From NCBI RefSeq assembly GCF_000373745.1, contig NZ_KB892279.1, forward strand, positions 94,825 to 158,824: a stretch of 64,000 bases of DNA. Direction: 5' to 3'. The DNA comes from Oligella ureolytica DSM 18253. GTDB lineage: Bacteria > Pseudomonadota > Gammaproteobacteria > Burkholderiales > Burkholderiaceae_B. Both the position numbers and the translations under genes were made by a program. This document shows positions 30,258-42,480 of the stretch, piece after piece. The notes under the pieces are model-generated. The model was not told the DNA's origin. It was given only the letters and a program-made list of their open reading frames with translations, and ran no database searches. Numbering within the stretch: position 1 is the stretch's first letter; every line of letters begins with the position of its first letter.

Positions 30258-30731
30258 ATGAAGTCCCTTATCAATTTCCTAATTCTGGTCCTAATTGTCG
30301 CTATTTTAGGATTTTTGGGTTGGTCAGCTCTCGACAAAACCCTTTTCGCTGATGCCGAACAACAAGTACCGCCACAAGAAGAAACAGGCATACCGGCAGC
30401 GCCACAACCGACTCCTGAAGCACCGATAGCAATCAGCCCTGAGGAAGCGTTTGGCACGACATCAGACAACATGGCAGCGCAAGACGCTGAGATCAGTTGT
30501 GAAAACGCAGGAGAGACGATTGGAGCAATTTACGATATGCACATCGAGGGCAAGTCTACAACTGAGATCAGTCAATACTTAGCAGGGCTGGATGCCTATA
30601 GTCAAACAGAAATAGAAATGTATAGTCAGATTGCTCAAAGCATTGAAGATGCGCCAAGCGATCAGCTTTTACCACGTCAAGAAATGGTCGAACAATTTAG
30701 ATTGCAATGCGAAGCTGCCCTATCTAATTAA
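30258..30731 (+). CDS. Small membrane-anchored acidic protein, unknown function
   Basis: The 157-residue protein has one N-terminal helix (residues 4-24) that looks like an uncleaved anchor. A Pro/Gln/Glu-rich linker (about 36-62) is followed by an acidic, mostly helical domain of about 80 residues holding two cysteines (near 76 and 152) that could pair outside the membrane. It is divergent from the barnase gene with 178 bp between. I recognise no family. Codon pattern, promoter and terminator all support a real gene. Confidence 0.65.
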   Translation: MKSLINFLILVLIVAILGFLGWSALDKTLFADAEQQVPPQEETGIPAAPQPTPEAPIAISPEEAFGTTSDNMAAQDAEISCENAGETIGAIYDMHIEGKSTTEISQYLAGLDAYSQTEIEMYSQIAQSIEDAPSDQLLPRQEMVEQFRLQCEAALSN

Positions 30732-30761
30732 ACCAACCATAGAGCCGTTGATACACAATCA

Positions 30762-30797
30762 AAAACAGCCTGTTCAATCAAATTGACAGGCTGTTTT
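30762..30797. terminator. Bidirectional terminator between convergent genes
   Basis: AAAACAGCCTGT and ACAGGCTGTTTT form a 12-bp stem flanked by A and T tracts. It serves the plus-strand gene ending at 30731 and the minus-strand lipoprotein gene ending at 30819. Confidence 0.85.
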
Positions 30798-30818
30798 GCT
30801 AACTGAGCAATGTGTAAA

Positions 30819-31334
30819 TTACTGTGCAGCAGCTTGTTTGGCCTCTGGCCATACAGAATTTACGACAGCAGATGCAACTTCTTCGCTATTTACGCGGAAC
30901 AGGAATAAGTTATCGCTTTGGCGGATACCGCTGAAAGAAACGGCTTCTGTTTGATTAGAAGCACGGTTAAGAGCAGCAACGGCGTAACCACGATTTGCAG
31001 GCACTGCATCTAACGCTACTTTACCCTGCTCGCTCACGTTAAGAGCAACGTAGACGTTATTGTTTTGATCGGCAACAATATCGTGTGAAGTAACGTCAGC
31101 AGCTGTGAACACAGGGGCTGCTGAAACATAGATAGTTTGCTGCTCACTAATTTGTACAGGACGGAAACCTTGAACTGGAGTCACAGAGGCTTGGTATACT
31201 TGTAAAGCGGCTTGGGCTTCAACTACTGCTTGCGTATCAGCAGCTGAGCCAGAAGTCGAACCTGTCGTCTGGCAACCAGCTAAAACAACAGCTAAGGGCA
31301 AAATCGCTAATCCTAGTTTGCGAGATAATTTCAT
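30819..31334 (-). CDS. Lipoprotein with SecDF P1-head-like domain (paralogue A)
   Basis: The 171-residue protein has a signal peptide with lipobox LAGC (Cys20), then a Gln/Ala/Ser linker. The C-terminal domain of about 100 residues has the order beta-strand (IYVSAAPVF), TAADV helix start, VALNVSEQGKVAL strand-helix, RGYAVAAL strand, and a final EEVASAVVNSV helix. This is the layout of the SecD/SecF P1 head subdomain. The same pattern is in the next gene upstream, so the two look like paralogues. AGAGGAC precedes the ATG. Function unknown; a periplasmic partner is likely. Confidence 0.7.
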   Translation of the reverse strand: MKLSRKLGLAILPLAVVLAGCQTTGSTSGSAADTQAVVEAQAALQVYQASVTPVQGFRPVQISEQQTIYVSAAPVFTAADVTSHDIVADQNNNVYVALNVSEQGKVALDAVPANRGYAVAALNRASNQTEAVSFSGIRQSDNLFLFRVNSEEVASAVVNSVWPEAKQAAAQ

Positions 31335-31472
31335 AATATAAGCGTCCTCTTTGATTTTATAGACTAAAAAGTTTGGCCTGCTCTAATCGCTGCAGTAACA
31401 CCAAAACAATTTAAAGTTACATCATCCAAAATATTTATTCAAGTTAAGAATGATAAAACAATGTGTTCAAAG

Positions 31473-31514
31473 TTTAACGGCCTAAGCCAGACCACTACCG
31501 CTTAGACCGTTAAA
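31473..31514 (-). terminator. Probable terminator after lipoprotein paralogue B
   Basis: TTTAACGG-C-CTAAGC and GCTTAG-A-CCGTTAAA form an interrupted 14-bp stem, followed on the minus strand by CTTTG. The T tract is weak. Confidence 0.5.
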
Positions 31515-31552
31515 CTCATTATAACGACACAACTGCCGAAGTCCACTAATGA

Positions 31553-32089
31553 TTACTGACGAATCAAATCGGCTGCATCACGCGCACTGACTAGTGTAGG
31601 CATTGGCATGAGTAAAACGCCATCCATCAATTCGCCCTGACGACCTTCAACGGTTGAAACAACATTGCCATTAATGCTGGCTAAAATGTGACTATAGCCC
31701 TTGCGAGCTTGGGATAACTTAGCGATGGAATCAGGCTTTAGACGCAATGCCAAGGCAGGCTGATCATCCATTGTCTTAGCAACAAACGCATTTTGGATAT
31801 CTTCGCGCTTTAAAGTAATGCCATTGGTGTAATAATGGATATCTCCCGCTTTAAGTCGCTGCTCTTTATCAAGCTTTTTAGCGTCGGTGCTGCCGACATA
31901 AATTTCCAAGGCATTTTCACCGCGACGCTTAACAAGCACTGGCACTGCGGTCTGCTGCGCGTTAGCAGCGACAGTCGACTGTTCTGTGTTGGATGCTCCA
32001 TTGGTCTTAGGTGCAAAGGTTTCGCAAGCAGTTAAACCAAACAATGCCATTGATAGTGCAGCAATTTTTAAAGCGCTTTTAGAAAACAT
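31553..32089 (-). CDS. Lipoprotein with SecDF P1-head-like domain (paralogue B)
   Basis: The 178-residue protein has lipobox LTAC (Cys22) and a Thr/Gln/Ala linker. Its C-terminal domain runs LEIYVGS, GITLKREDIQNA, PALALRLKPDSIAKL, YSHILASINGNVV and a final ARDAADLI helix. This order of strands, with 'LASINGNVVS' in place of the usual 'LAIVLDGKVISAP', is like the SecD P1 head subdomain. The ATG at 32089 is chosen because GAGAGGA stands before it and the signal peptide starts there; an upstream ATG at 32149 adds an implausible leader. Function unknown. Confidence 0.7.
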   Translation of the reverse strand: MFSKSALKIAALSMALFGLTACETFAPKTNGASNTEQSTVAANAQQTAVPVLVKRRGENALEIYVGSTDAKKLDKEQRLKAGDIHYYTNGITLKREDIQNAFVAKTMDDQPALALRLKPDSIAKLSQARKGYSHILASINGNVVSTVEGRQGELMDGVLLMPMPTLVSARDAADLIRQ

Positions 32090-32259
32090 CAGTTTATCCT
32101 CTCTACAGCTTCTAAAGTTATTAGAACAAAAAAATAGTTTAAATTTCAATTAGTTAGACGACAATATTAAATCTTTACCTTAACTGAATTGAATTATACA
32201 AGAAAGCCAAGAAAATCAACATAAATTTTTACTTTGACCCTTTAAATCAATAAAAATAA

Positions 32260-32826
32260 TTAATTAAAGTAATGCTCACAGCGATCAAAATCATTTAAAT
32301 CAATCGTATGAATCGAGCTATCCAGCTTAATTCGCTTGGCTACTAACCCACCATACTCCACCGGCCCACTAAAAGGCTGAGTATCTAACCAATACATCCT
32401 GGCAGAAAGATAATACTCACCCCTAGGCACATTGGTAAAAACAAACTGCCCGTATTGATTGGTCTTGACCGTACGAATTTTAGAACGATAATGCTCATTT
32501 GCCGGCCCGGTTAATACATTACCACGTCGACAAACCTCTTCGAACCATTGGGTGCTGGTCCCCGACACCGGATTTAATATCACAGCAACCAATGCGCCGG
32601 TGCGTTCACCAAAGCTTTTGTAGTCGCTAATATAGGCGCGCCCCACAAGCTGCGCATAAGCCGAGCCCTGCTTTATGTCAGCCGGATTAAAAGCCACACG
32701 CTCAACCTGCTTGCGACTTCCTTTGTCGAAGAACCCGTGTCTTGGACTACTTGAACAGGCTGTCAATATAAGCACGGCACCGAGCAGTAAAAACTTAAGA
32801 TTTTTGATATTAAACATAGAATGCAT
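32260..32826 (-). CDS. Lipoprotein with carboxypeptidase-regulatory-like beta-sandwich
   Basis: The 188-residue protein has a lipobox ending LTAC (Cys24). Near the C-terminus, QFVFTNVPRGEYYLSARMY is the signature of a transthyretin-like/carboxypeptidase-regulatory beta-sandwich. Two further cysteines (near 119 and 184) could pair in the periplasm. The ATG at 32826 or 32817 could be used; neither has a strong ribosome-binding site. It follows rarA on the same strand by about 46 bp and may be its distal operon partner. Function unknown. Confidence 0.7.
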   Translation of the reverse strand: MHSMFNIKNLKFLLLGAVLILTACSSSPRHGFFDKGSRKQVERVAFNPADIKQGSAYAQLVGRAYISDYKSFGERTGALVAVILNPVSGTSTQWFEEVCRRGNVLTGPANEHYRSKIRTVKTNQYGQFVFTNVPRGEYYLSARMYWLDTQPFSGPVEYGGLVAKRIKLDSSIHTIDLNDFDRCEHYFN

Positions 32827-32872
32827 ATAAATTAAATGAGTCCTAACGGCTTAGTTTAACAGGGCTATTCAG

Positions 32873-34237
32873 TTATTTTTTATCTTTTTTACGGCGATGC
32901 TCTCGATCTAATTCGCGTAAAAACGCCAATTTATCAGCAATCTTAATTTCTAAGCCACGATTGACCGGTTGATACCAAGCGGGTGGCCTCATGTCATCAG
33001 GAAAATAATGCTCTCCGGCGGCGTAACCATGAGGCTCATCATGCGCATATCGATACTGTCTGCCATGGCCAAGCTCCTTCATCAGCTTAGTCGGTGCGTT
33101 ACGCAAATGAACCGGCACAGGTCGACTCTTATCATGTTGAACAAAGGCTTTTGCTTTGTTGTAAGCCATATAAGCTGCATTACTCTTAGCGGCAATCGCC
33201 AAATAAATCACTGCCTCAGCCAAGGCTAATTCGCCTTCAGGACTCCCGAGACGCTCATAGGTTGCAGCAGCATCATTACAAATCTGCATGGCACGGGGAT
33301 CCGCTAAACCAACATCTTCCCACGCCATGCGCACAATTCGCCGCGCCAAATAGCGCGCATCGGCACCACCATCAATCATACGGCAAAACCAGTAAAGAGC
33401 AGCATCCGGATCGGACCCCCGAACTGATTTATGTAAGGCACTGATTTGGTCATAAAAAGCATCACCACCCTTGTCAAATCGTCGAAGATTTTTAGGTAAC
33501 GACTGCTCCAACCAAGCTTCATCAATGAGAGAGATCTGCGCATTTTCTGCAGATTCCAGCACGATTTCTACTGCATTAATCAGACGACGGGCATCACCAT
33601 CCGCCCAAGCCACCATCTGCTCAGCTGCTTCAGGTGTTATGAGAATAGAAGAATCGATACCGTCGTCCTGAGAATCATTTACTAATCGTCGATTAAAAAT
33701 CGCTAACGCCCTAGTTAACAGCTCATTTAAGTCTGCTTCAGCAATCGCCTCTAGCACATAAACACGCGCCCTCGATAACAGAGCTGAATTAACTTCAAAG
33801 GAAGGATTTTCAGTCGTGGCACCAATAAAGGTAAATAAACCGCTTTCTACATAAGGCAAAAACGCATCCTGCTGCGCCTTATTAAATCGGTGCACCTCAT
33901 CAACAAAAAGAATGGTCTTACGGCCTTGGCTTTGAGCGATCTGTGCTTTTTCTACTGCCTCCCGAATATCCTTAACTCCGCCTAAAACAGCAGAAATGGC
34001 AATAAACTGCGCATCGAAGCCATTCGCCATCAGACGGGCAAGCGTCGTCTTACCGACACCCGGGGGCCCCCAAAACACCATTGAGTGCGGTCGACCCGAC
34101 TCGAAGGCAACACGTAGAGGTTTCCCCTCTCCCAATAAGTGCTGCTGCCCAACGACCTCATCTAAGGTGGTTGGGCGCATTTGCTCTGCTAAGGGAGCAT
34201 GAAGGCTAGCATAGGCTTCTGTTAATAAATCAGACAA
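32873..34237 (-). CDS. rarA: Replication-associated recombination protein A (AAA+ ATPase)
   Basis: The 454-residue clamp-loader-like ATPase has Walker A GPPGVGKTTLA near residue 57, Walker B FVDEVHRFN near 110, and the sensor motif GATTENPSFE near 138. The C-terminal MgsA/RarA tetramerisation region follows. RarA acts at stalled forks and binds SSB. The start is TTG (34237); the N-terminus MSDLLTEAYASLHAPLAEQM matches the family and no upstream ATG is available. It follows lolA by 16 bp. Confidence 0.93.
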   Translation of the reverse strand: MSDLLTEAYASLHAPLAEQMRPTTLDEVVGQQHLLGEGKPLRVAFESGRPHSMVFWGPPGVGKTTLARLMANGFDAQFIAISAVLGGVKDIREAVEKAQIAQSQGRKTILFVDEVHRFNKAQQDAFLPYVESGLFTFIGATTENPSFEVNSALLSRARVYVLEAIAEADLNELLTRALAIFNRRLVNDSQDDGIDSSILITPEAAEQMVAWADGDARRLINAVEIVLESAENAQISLIDEAWLEQSLPKNLRRFDKGGDAFYDQISALHKSVRGSDPDAALYWFCRMIDGGADARYLARRIVRMAWEDVGLADPRAMQICNDAAATYERLGSPEGELALAEAVIYLAIAAKSNAAYMAYNKAKAFVQHDKSRPVPVHLRNAPTKLMKELGHGRQYRYAHDEPHGYAAGEHYFPDDMRPPAWYQPVNRGLEIKIADKLAFLRELDREHRRKKDKK

Positions 34238-34253
34238 GATACATCCAGATTAA

Positions 34254-34985
34254 TCACATATTAACGACATCAACGCCCTTTGGCGCAGTAAAACTGAACT
34301 CACTCGCCGAGATGCGGGCATTGGCATTAAAATTTCGTAATTTAATGGTCGTGGTTTGACCAAAAGAATCACGAATTCTCAACTCAGCCGGTAAGTTATT
34401 GGCAAAGGCAATATCCATATAACTCATGCCCTGATCTGCTACTTTGGGCGTTGCTCTTAACCAAACCATACCATCTTGTTCGGGTAATACCTCAACACTA
34501 AAGGTATCGTCTAAATCATTATTACCAAACAGAATCGACGCCGGGGAAGCACCGACTGAATCCTGCACATTGCGGATAGTTACCTGCGCTAAATCCGGAT
34601 CATACTGATAGACCTTTTGACCATCAGAGATAACTTTTTGCTCATAGGGCTTGCTAATATGCCACACAAACTTCCCCGGACGTTCAAAACTGAAGGTACC
34701 GGACTGGACTCCCTTGCCTTGAGCGCCGCCACCACTTTGTTGTGCGAATTGACCGGTAGCCGACTTGATATTCTTAACAAAATCACGCAGCTGCTGCTTA
34801 GCGTCACTTTGCGTTGTGTTTTTAACATCAGGGATTTTAGTAAACTGCATATTACTAAGATCAATGGCCTCTCCGACGCCCCCTTTGAAGGCATCAGGAC
34901 TAACGGTAAATTGTGCCAGCGCAGCAGTACTACCAAAAGACAAGGCAAACACGATAGGTAAGCTTAATTTTTTGAATTTATTCAT
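34254..34985 (-). CDS. lolA: Outer-membrane lipoprotein carrier protein LolA
   Basis: From the ATG at 34985 the protein is 243 residues, with a Sec signal peptide (MNKFKKLSLPIVFAL, cleavage near LAQF). The LolA fold follows, including QSGTFSFERPGKFVW and the YQYDPDLAQVT segment. LolA shuttles lipoproteins from LolCDE across the periplasm to LolB. An ATG four codons upstream (34997) is possible; neither start has a clear ribosome-binding site. It lies 129 bp after ftsK and 16 bp before rarA, the usual betaproteobacterial order. Confidence 0.92.
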   Translation of the reverse strand: MNKFKKLSLPIVFALSFGSTAALAQFTVSPDAFKGGVGEAIDLSNMQFTKIPDVKNTTQSDAKQQLRDFVKNIKSATGQFAQQSGGGAQGKGVQSGTFSFERPGKFVWHISKPYEQKVISDGQKVYQYDPDLAQVTIRNVQDSVGASPASILFGNNDLDDTFSVEVLPEQDGMVWLRATPKVADQGMSYMDIAFANNLPAELRIRDSFGQTTTIKLRNFNANARISASEFSFTAPKGVDVVNM

Positions 34986-35114
34986 TTTAAAACCCATGAT
35001 AATTAATGGTTGAATTCATTCACTTTGTAACACTACTATTTACCCTAAGCTTGAACTATTGGTAACCAAGCGTAAAGTAAATTTCAGAACACCGTGATGG
35101 ATTCAAAGTGACTG

Positions 35115-37529
35115 CTAAGCCTCAAGATCCGCTTCATCAGCGCCAGTATTGGCCGGAGCTAAAACTTCACGGCTATTATTAGAGCCCATTGGAGAAACAA
35201 TCCCTGCATGCTCCATTTGCTCCAATAAACGCGCAGCACGGTTATAGCCAATACGTAGCTGACGCTGTACTGAAGAAATAGAAGCGCGACGTGTTTTTAA
35301 TACAATATCTACGGCTTGATCATATAACGGGTCTGCTTCAGGATCGGCAAAACCGGTCACACTGCTTAAACCATCGCCGGTTTCACCCGGCACGCCCCCC
35401 TCTAAGACGCCATCGATATAATCCGGCTCTCCCTGTTCCTTGAGATAATCCACCACTCGGTGTACCTCATCATCAGAAACAAAAGCGCCATGCACTCGCT
35501 GAGGAAAACCTGATCCCGGCGGCATATACAACATATCACCCATACCTAATAAAGACTCCGCACCCATTTGATCTAAGATCGTACGAGAGTCGATCTTGGA
35601 AGAGACTTGGAAAGCAATACGTGTTGGGATATTGGCTTTAATTAAACCGGTAATCACATCCACACTCGGTCGTTGGGTCGCAAGAATCAAATGAATACCC
35701 GCAGCTCGCGCTTTTTGTGCTAAGCGCGCAATCAACTCTTCGATTTTCTTACCTTGCACCATCATGAGATCGGCTAATTCATCAATGACCACCACAATCA
35801 TTGGCAAGGTTGTTAAGGGCTCCGGTGAATCAGGAGTCAGACTAAATGGATTGTCAATCGTTTCACCACGTGCTTCTGCCTCTTTGACCTTATTATTAAA
35901 ACCGGCGATATTACGTACGCCCATTTTACTCATCAAGTTATAGCGCTTTTCCATTTCACCAACGCACCAGTTTAGTGCATTTGAGGCTTGACGCATATCA
36001 GTGACCACCGGCGCCAACAAGTGACCGATGCCCTCGTAAACACTCATTTCAAGCATCTTAGGGTCAATTAAAATTAAGCGGACTTGAGAAGGATCTGCTT
36101 TATACAGCAAAGACAAGATCATGGCATTAATACCAACCGACTTACCCGACCCGGTCGTACCCGCTACCAATAAATGAGGCATTTTTGCCAAGTCAGCTAC
36201 CACCGGATTACCGGCAATGTCTTTACCCAAAGCAACGGTTAACAGTGAATTGCTTTTATCATACGCTTGTGAACCGATAATCTCAGACAGACGCACGACT
36301 TGGCGACGCGGGTTAGGTAACTCAATACCCATGAGATTTTTGCCCGGAATGTTTTCAACCACACGCAAACGAATCAAACTTAAGGCTCGGGCTAAATCCT
36401 TGCTCAGATTAACAATCTGTACACCTTTGACCCCTGACGCGGGTTCAATTTCATAGCGAGTAATCACAGGACCTGCTTGTGCCGCTACAACCTCGACCTG
36501 GACATTGAAATCACTCAGCTTTTTCTCAATTAAGCGCGAATTGTACTCAATAGCATCTTCACCCACAGGCTCTACATAGTCTGAAGGCGGGTCTAAAAGC
36601 TCCAGGCCCGGAACATCACCGGAAATAACAACTTTTGTACCTGCTTTGCGCACTACTTTCGGCTCAGGCTCGAACAGTTTAGCTTGCTTAGCTGCGACAG
36701 CTTTTTCAGATACCGGAAACGCTTTAATGGCAGGCTCAATTTTTAGTGATCGGTCAGACGGCGGCAACTGCTCTTTATGGGCAGTAATTTGCTCTGCCAT
36801 TTCTTCTTGAGCAGTCTCACCAATACGTCGGTCGACACGCTCCGCTCTCAGCCTATCAAGCTTAGTAAATATACCGGCAATAGCGCCACCGATTCGCTCG
36901 GTGATATGTAACCATGAAAAATTAAAAAACAGGCTAAAGCCCCAGAAAAGCATGGCCACCATCAGGAACATGGTTGGTGTCGCACCAATATAACGAGCTA
37001 ACAAACCGGAAAACAACTGCCCTAAAACGCCCCCGGCTTGGCCCGGCAACTGCTGCCCGATGCCTTGCATCTGCGTACTCTCTAAGCCAACCGAGCCCAG
37101 CAGTAACATGATAAAACCTACCGGAACCTGCCACTTAATACTCGGCAGCACCAGCTCAGGATCTAAGTTTTTAGCAAAGCGGCTCATTAATGTCTTATAG
37201 CCTACATACAAACGTTGCAAGCAAAGAACAACGAACCACCACGCTGAAAAGCCGAATAAATACAGTAAAATACTTGAAAAGTAAGCACCAAAAGCGCCAA
37301 ACGCGTTTTGAATCTCACCGGAACCGGAGGTACTGACCCACCCCGGATCCGTGGCATGCCACGTAAATAGCATCACTGCCAACGATAAACCTGCAATCAA
37401 ATAAAGCACCCAACGTGCTTCGCGCAACATCATCACAAAGCGTGAGTTCATCAACACCTGCTCTGGAGAACGCATGCGAACATTACGCTTACCGCGTCCT
37501 GTTATAGGGGATTTAGAAGTTTTAGCCAT
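35115..37529 (-). CDS. ftsK: DNA translocase FtsK
   Basis: The 804-residue protein has four N-terminal membrane helices (between about 38 and 200) and a linker of roughly 90 residues. The motor has Walker A GTTGSGKS at 457-464 and Walker B-like [12 protein letters not shown]. The C-terminal gamma winged-helix domain is at about 735-800 ([20 protein letters not shown]). FtsK is anchored at the septum and pumps chromosome termini toward dif for XerCD resolution. The linker is short compared with E. coli (1329 residues), as in many betaproteobacteria. It is divergent from trxB. Confidence 0.95.
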   Translation of the reverse strand: MAKTSKSPITGRGKRNVRMRSPEQVLMNSRFVMMLREARWVLYLIAGLSLAVMLFTWHATDPGWVSTSGSGEIQNAFGAFGAYFSSILLYLFGFSAWWFVVLCLQRLYVGYKTLMSRFAKNLDPELVLPSIKWQVPVGFIMLLLGSVGLESTQMQGIGQQLPGQAGGVLGQLFSGLLARYIGATPTMFLMVAMLFWGFSLFFNFSWLHITERIGGAIAGIFTKLDRLRAERVDRRIGETAQEEMAEQITAHKEQLPPSDRSLKIEPAIKAFPVSEKAVAAKQAKLFEPEPKVVRKAGTKVVISGDVPGLELLDPPSDYVEPVGEDAIEYNSRLIEKKLSDFNVQVEVVAAQAGPVITRYEIEPASGVKGVQIVNLSKDLARALSLIRLRVVENIPGKNLMGIELPNPRRQVVRLSEIIGSQAYDKSNSLLTVALGKDIAGNPVVADLAKMPHLLVAGTTGSGKSVGINAMILSLLYKADPSQVRLILIDPKMLEMSVYEGIGHLLAPVVTDMRQASNALNWCVGEMEKRYNLMSKMGVRNIAGFNNKVKEAEARGETIDNPFSLTPDSPEPLTTLPMIVVVIDELADLMMVQGKKIEELIARLAQKARAAGIHLILATQRPSVDVITGLIKANIPTRIAFQVSSKIDSRTILDQMGAESLLGMGDMLYMPPGSGFPQRVHGAFVSDDEVHRVVDYLKEQGEPDYIDGVLEGGVPGETGDGLSSVTGFADPEADPLYDQAVDIVLKTRRASISSVQRQLRIGYNRAARLLEQMEHAGIVSPMGSNNSREVLAPANTGADEADLEA

Positions 37530-37531
37530 AG

Positions 37532-39287
<1,756 letters not shown>

Positions 39288-39308
39288 AAGGTTGACAGTT
39301 AACAAGTC

Positions 39309-39333
39309 AAAAATAAAGCTAAAAAATAAAGCT
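39309..39333 (+). repeat. Two tandem copies of a 12-13 bp A-rich unit
   Basis: AAAAATAAAGCT (39309-39320) is repeated almost at once as AAAAAATAAAGCT (39321-39333), just before the smr terminator. Probably slippage. Confidence 0.7.
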
Positions 39334-39340
39334 AAAAAAC

Positions 39341-39378
39341 AAAAGGCGGACTCACATGAATCCGCCTTTTATTTTTAT
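39341..39378 (+). terminator. Rho-independent terminator after trxB-smr
   Basis: AAAAGGCGGA and TCCGCCTTTT form a 10-bp stem around a 10-nt loop, with an ATTTTTAT tail. Confidence 0.88.
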
Positions 39379-39709
39379 AATGTTTTTTATTCTACCGCAC
39401 TACTAACTTATCTGAAGCTGTCTCGTACTTCCTGTATTTATATGCTTAGTAACGCAGACCCAAAATACTACGATTGGGATTTATGCTCATGCAGAGCGCG
39501 TCTCCTCACCTGCATGTAGGTACTATACGTTATATTTCTATATATTACAGTTAGGGAAAGCACTAATATTTTGTAAAAATCAACACTTACAGTCAACATT
39601 TACGTAATTCACTAAGGGTTAATTTAGTCCTAAAGCGTTCAAAAGGAGTACACTGATCGGTAACAATTATTATTCCAACCCTTGAAACCCTTAAGATAGA
39701 GAGGAAAAC
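39379..39709. other. Intergenic region upstream of fumC
   Basis: About 330 bp without a supported gene. An open frame that continues from within smr shows no start or protein character. AGAGAGG lies just before the fumC ATG; a TACACT hexamer near 39650 could be a -10 box but lacks a good -35. Confidence 0.4.
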
Positions 39710-41098
39710 ATGAGAATTGAAACTGACTCGATGGGCAGTATCGAGGTATCTGAAGACAAGTATTGGGGAGCGCAGACACAGCGATCTATTCATAACTTCC
39801 CCATTGGCGTAGAGAGATTCAAGTGGGGTCGTACCATGATTCGCTCTCTCGGCATTCTTAAAAAATCTGCTGCGTTGGCCAATGGCGAATTAGGGGAAAT
39901 TGACAAAGACATCGCCAACCTTATTGTCCAGGCCGCTGATGAGGTCATTGAGGGCAAATTAGACGAGCACTTCCCACTAGTCGTTTTCCAAACGGGTTCA
40001 GGCACTCAGTCAAATATGAACACCAATGAAGTCATCTCTAATCGAGCCATCGAATTAGCCGGTGGCAAGATGGGTTCTAAGTCACCTGTACACCCTAATG
40101 ATCACGTTAACCGCGGTCAATCTTCCAACGACACTTTTCCTACAGCAATGTATATTGCTACCGTGCTGGAGCTAAATGAAAAGCTTTTCCCGGCAATTAA
40201 GGTGTTGCGTGATACCTTAGCTGACAAAGCGGAGGCTTATAAGAATATTGTTAAGACAGGCCGTACCCATTTACAAGATGCCACGCCCATCACCTTGGGC
40301 CAAGAAATTTCCAGTTGGGTTGCGCAAATTGATTATGGTATGGCTTCTGTAGGACGCAATATGAAAGGTCTCTATGATCTAGCGATTGGCGGTACTGCGG
40401 TTGGTACTGGCTTAAATGCACATCCGGAATTTGGCAAACTATGTGCCGCTAAAATTGCTGAAGCAACCAATTATCCTTTCCATAGTGCAGAAAACAAGTT
40501 CTTTGCCCTATCTGCTCATGACGCGCTTACTTCTACGTCTGCCGCTTTACGTACTCTCGCAACCGGCCTGATGAAAATGGCAAACGACGTACGTTGGTTA
40601 GCGAGTGGTCCACGTTGTGGTATTGGCGAGATCAGCATTCCTGAAAACGAACCCGGCTCCTCCATCATGCCCGGCAAGGTCAACCCTACACAAGCTGAAG
40701 CTCTAACCATGGTCTGCGTACAGGTCTTTGGTAATGACGCGGCCGTCGCCTTTGCTAATAGCCAAGGTAACTTCCAGCTAAATGTGTATAAACCGGTAAT
40801 GGTTCATAACGTACTTGAAAGCATTCAACTCTTGAGTGATTCTATTTTGGCCTTTAATGACCATTGCGCTGTCGGCATTGAGCCGGAACTGGAAAAGATT
40901 CAACAAAATCTCGACAAGAATCTAATGCTTGTTACTGCTCTAAATAAGCACATTGGCTATGACAAAGCGGCTGAAATTGCTAAAAAAGCGCACAAAGAAA
41001 AGCTCAGCTTACGCGAATCTGCTTTGGCCTTAGAGTATCTAAGCAATGAGGAGTTTGATAAGTACATTGTGCCTATTGATATGACGCACAACAACTAA
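39710..41098 (+). CDS. fumC: Class II fumarate hydratase
   Basis: The 462-residue protein has the fumarase/aspartase signature [13 protein letters not shown] near residues 318-330, [14 protein letters not shown] near 97-110 and the [13 protein letters not shown] region near 140. It interconverts fumarate and malate in the TCA cycle without an iron-sulfur cluster, so it is oxygen-stable. Argininosuccinate lyase and aspartase share the fold but differ in these motifs. It has a strong AGAGAGG site and a terminator downstream. Confidence 0.95.
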   Translation: MRIETDSMGSIEVSEDKYWGAQTQRSIHNFPIGVERFKWGRTMIRSLGILKKSAALANGELGEIDKDIANLIVQAADEVIEGKLDEHFPLVVFQTGSGTQSNMNTNEVISNRAIELAGGKMGSKSPVHPNDHVNRGQSSNDTFPTAMYIATVLELNEKLFPAIKVLRDTLADKAEAYKNIVKTGRTHLQDATPITLGQEISSWVAQIDYGMASVGRNMKGLYDLAIGGTAVGTGLNAHPEFGKLCAAKIAEATNYPFHSAENKFFALSAHDALTSTSAALRTLATGLMKMANDVRWLASGPRCGIGEISIPENEPGSSIMPGKVNPTQAEALTMVCVQVFGNDAAVAFANSQGNFQLNVYKPVMVHNVLESIQLLSDSILAFNDHCAVGIEPELEKIQQNLDKNLMLVTALNKHIGYDKAAEIAKKAHKEKLSLRESALALEYLSNEEFDKYIVPIDMTHNN

Positions 41099-41118
41099 CT
41101 TTCTCTAAAGCAAACGAC

Positions 41119-41150
41119 AAAAGCCTGATAATCATGATTATCAGGCTTTT
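41119..41150. terminator. Bidirectional terminator between fumC and pgk
   Basis: A perfect palindrome, AAAAGCCTGATAAT paired with its complement around a short centre, with A and T flanks. It lies between convergent genes. Confidence 0.88.
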
Positions 41151-41182
41151 TGCTCTTTTGAATGAGTAATCACTAAAGAGGA

Positions 41183-42382
41183 TTAGTCCTCATAACGACG
41201 CTCTAAAATCTCTAATGAGGGTAGCTTTTTGCCCTCTAAAAATTCCAAAAAGGCGCCGCCACCGGTAGAGATATAACTGATTTTATCAGCCACACCAAAC
41301 TTAGCTATGGCCGCTAATGTATCACCGCCACCGGCAATTGAAAAAGCATCACTTTCGGCAATTGCTTTTGAAATAGCTTCAGTACCACCGGCGAAGGCAT
41401 CAAATTCAAACACACCGACCGGACCATTCCAAACAATAGTACCTGCATTATTCAAAATACCGGCTAATGTCGCGGCTGTCTTGGGACCAATATCGAAAAT
41501 CATATCATCTTCCGCTACCTCATTTGCCGCCTTAGTGGTCGCTGGTGTATCAGCGGAAAACTCCTTGCCGACCACAACATCTTCAGGAATCGGCACATCA
41601 GCACCACGACTACGCATCTTCTGAATCACAGACACACTCTGCTCAATCTGAGCGGGTTCAGCCAATGACTTACCAATGGCCATTCCTTCTGCCAACATAA
41701 ATGTATTGGCAATACCACCACCAACAATTAGTTGATCCACTTTGTCTGCCAGCGTTTCAAGCACAGACAACTTAGTCGACACCTTAGAACCGCCTACAAT
41801 AGCCACTAATGGTCGCTTAGGATTTTCTAAGGCAACGCTCAGTGCAGTCAACTCAGCCTCCAATAACGGACCGGCACATGCAACAGGAGCATACTTGGCA
41901 ATACCATGGGTAGATGCCTGAGCACGATGAGCCGTACCAAAAGCGTCATTAACATAGACATCACAAAGTAGAGCCATTTTTTGAGAAAGCTCATCGCAGT
42001 TGCTCTTTTCACCGACATTGACACGACAGTTTTCTAAAACGACCACTTGACCGGGCGCAATGTCAACACCATCGACCCAATCCTGCACCAACTTCACCTC
42101 TTGGCCTAATAACATAGCCAAATGCTCAGCTACCAGCGCCAAGCTGTCTTCGGCACGGACCGCTTCACCCTCAGTAGGTCGTCCTAAATGAGAGTTAACC
42201 ATGACGGCAGCACCACCATCTAAGGCTAATTTGATCCCCGGAATTGAAGCACGAATACGCGTATCCTCAGTAATCTCCCCTTTGTCATTAAAAGGTACAT
42301 TTAAATCAGCGCGGATAAAAACACGCTTATTTTTGAGTTCGCCACGTTCAGCTAAGGAAGAAAGTGTTTTAATTTTAAACAT
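41183..42382 (-). CDS. pgk: Phosphoglycerate kinase
   Basis: The 399-residue enzyme has the N-terminal signature [22 protein letters not shown] in the middle, and the C-terminal nucleotide loop [14 protein letters not shown]. It transfers phosphate between 1,3-bisphosphoglycerate and ADP. The ATG at 42382 gives the family-typical MFKIKTL start and has GGAG upstream; an ATG at 42415 would add 11 unlike residues. It follows gap by 98 bp, with a terminator in the gap. Confidence 0.95.
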   Translation of the reverse strand: MFKIKTLSSLAERGELKNKRVFIRADLNVPFNDKGEITEDTRIRASIPGIKLALDGGAAVMVNSHLGRPTEGEAVRAEDSLALVAEHLAMLLGQEVKLVQDWVDGVDIAPGQVVVLENCRVNVGEKSNCDELSQKMALLCDVYVNDAFGTAHRAQASTHGIAKYAPVACAGPLLEAELTALSVALENPKRPLVAIVGGSKVSTKLSVLETLADKVDQLIVGGGIANTFMLAEGMAIGKSLAEPAQIEQSVSVIQKMRSRGADVPIPEDVVVGKEFSADTPATTKAANEVAEDDMIFDIGPKTAATLAGILNNAGTIVWNGPVGVFEFDAFAGGTEAISKAIAESDAFSIAGGGDTLAAIAKFGVADKISYISTGGGAFLEFLEGKKLPSLEILERRYED

Positions 42383-42400
42383 CAAAAGCTCCAATACAAC

Positions 42401-42439
42401 AAAAGCGGCATTCAATCATTGCATTGAAATGCCGCTTTT
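42401..42439 (-). terminator. Terminator between gap and pgk
   Basis: On the minus strand AAAAGCGGCAT and ATGCCGCTTTT close a hairpin with TTGTTG after it. It should end part of the tkt-gap transcript and reduce, not abolish, pgk read-through. Confidence 0.75.
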
Positions 42440-42480
42440 AATTGAGTGATTTTTTATATCACCAACAAAACAAAACCTGA

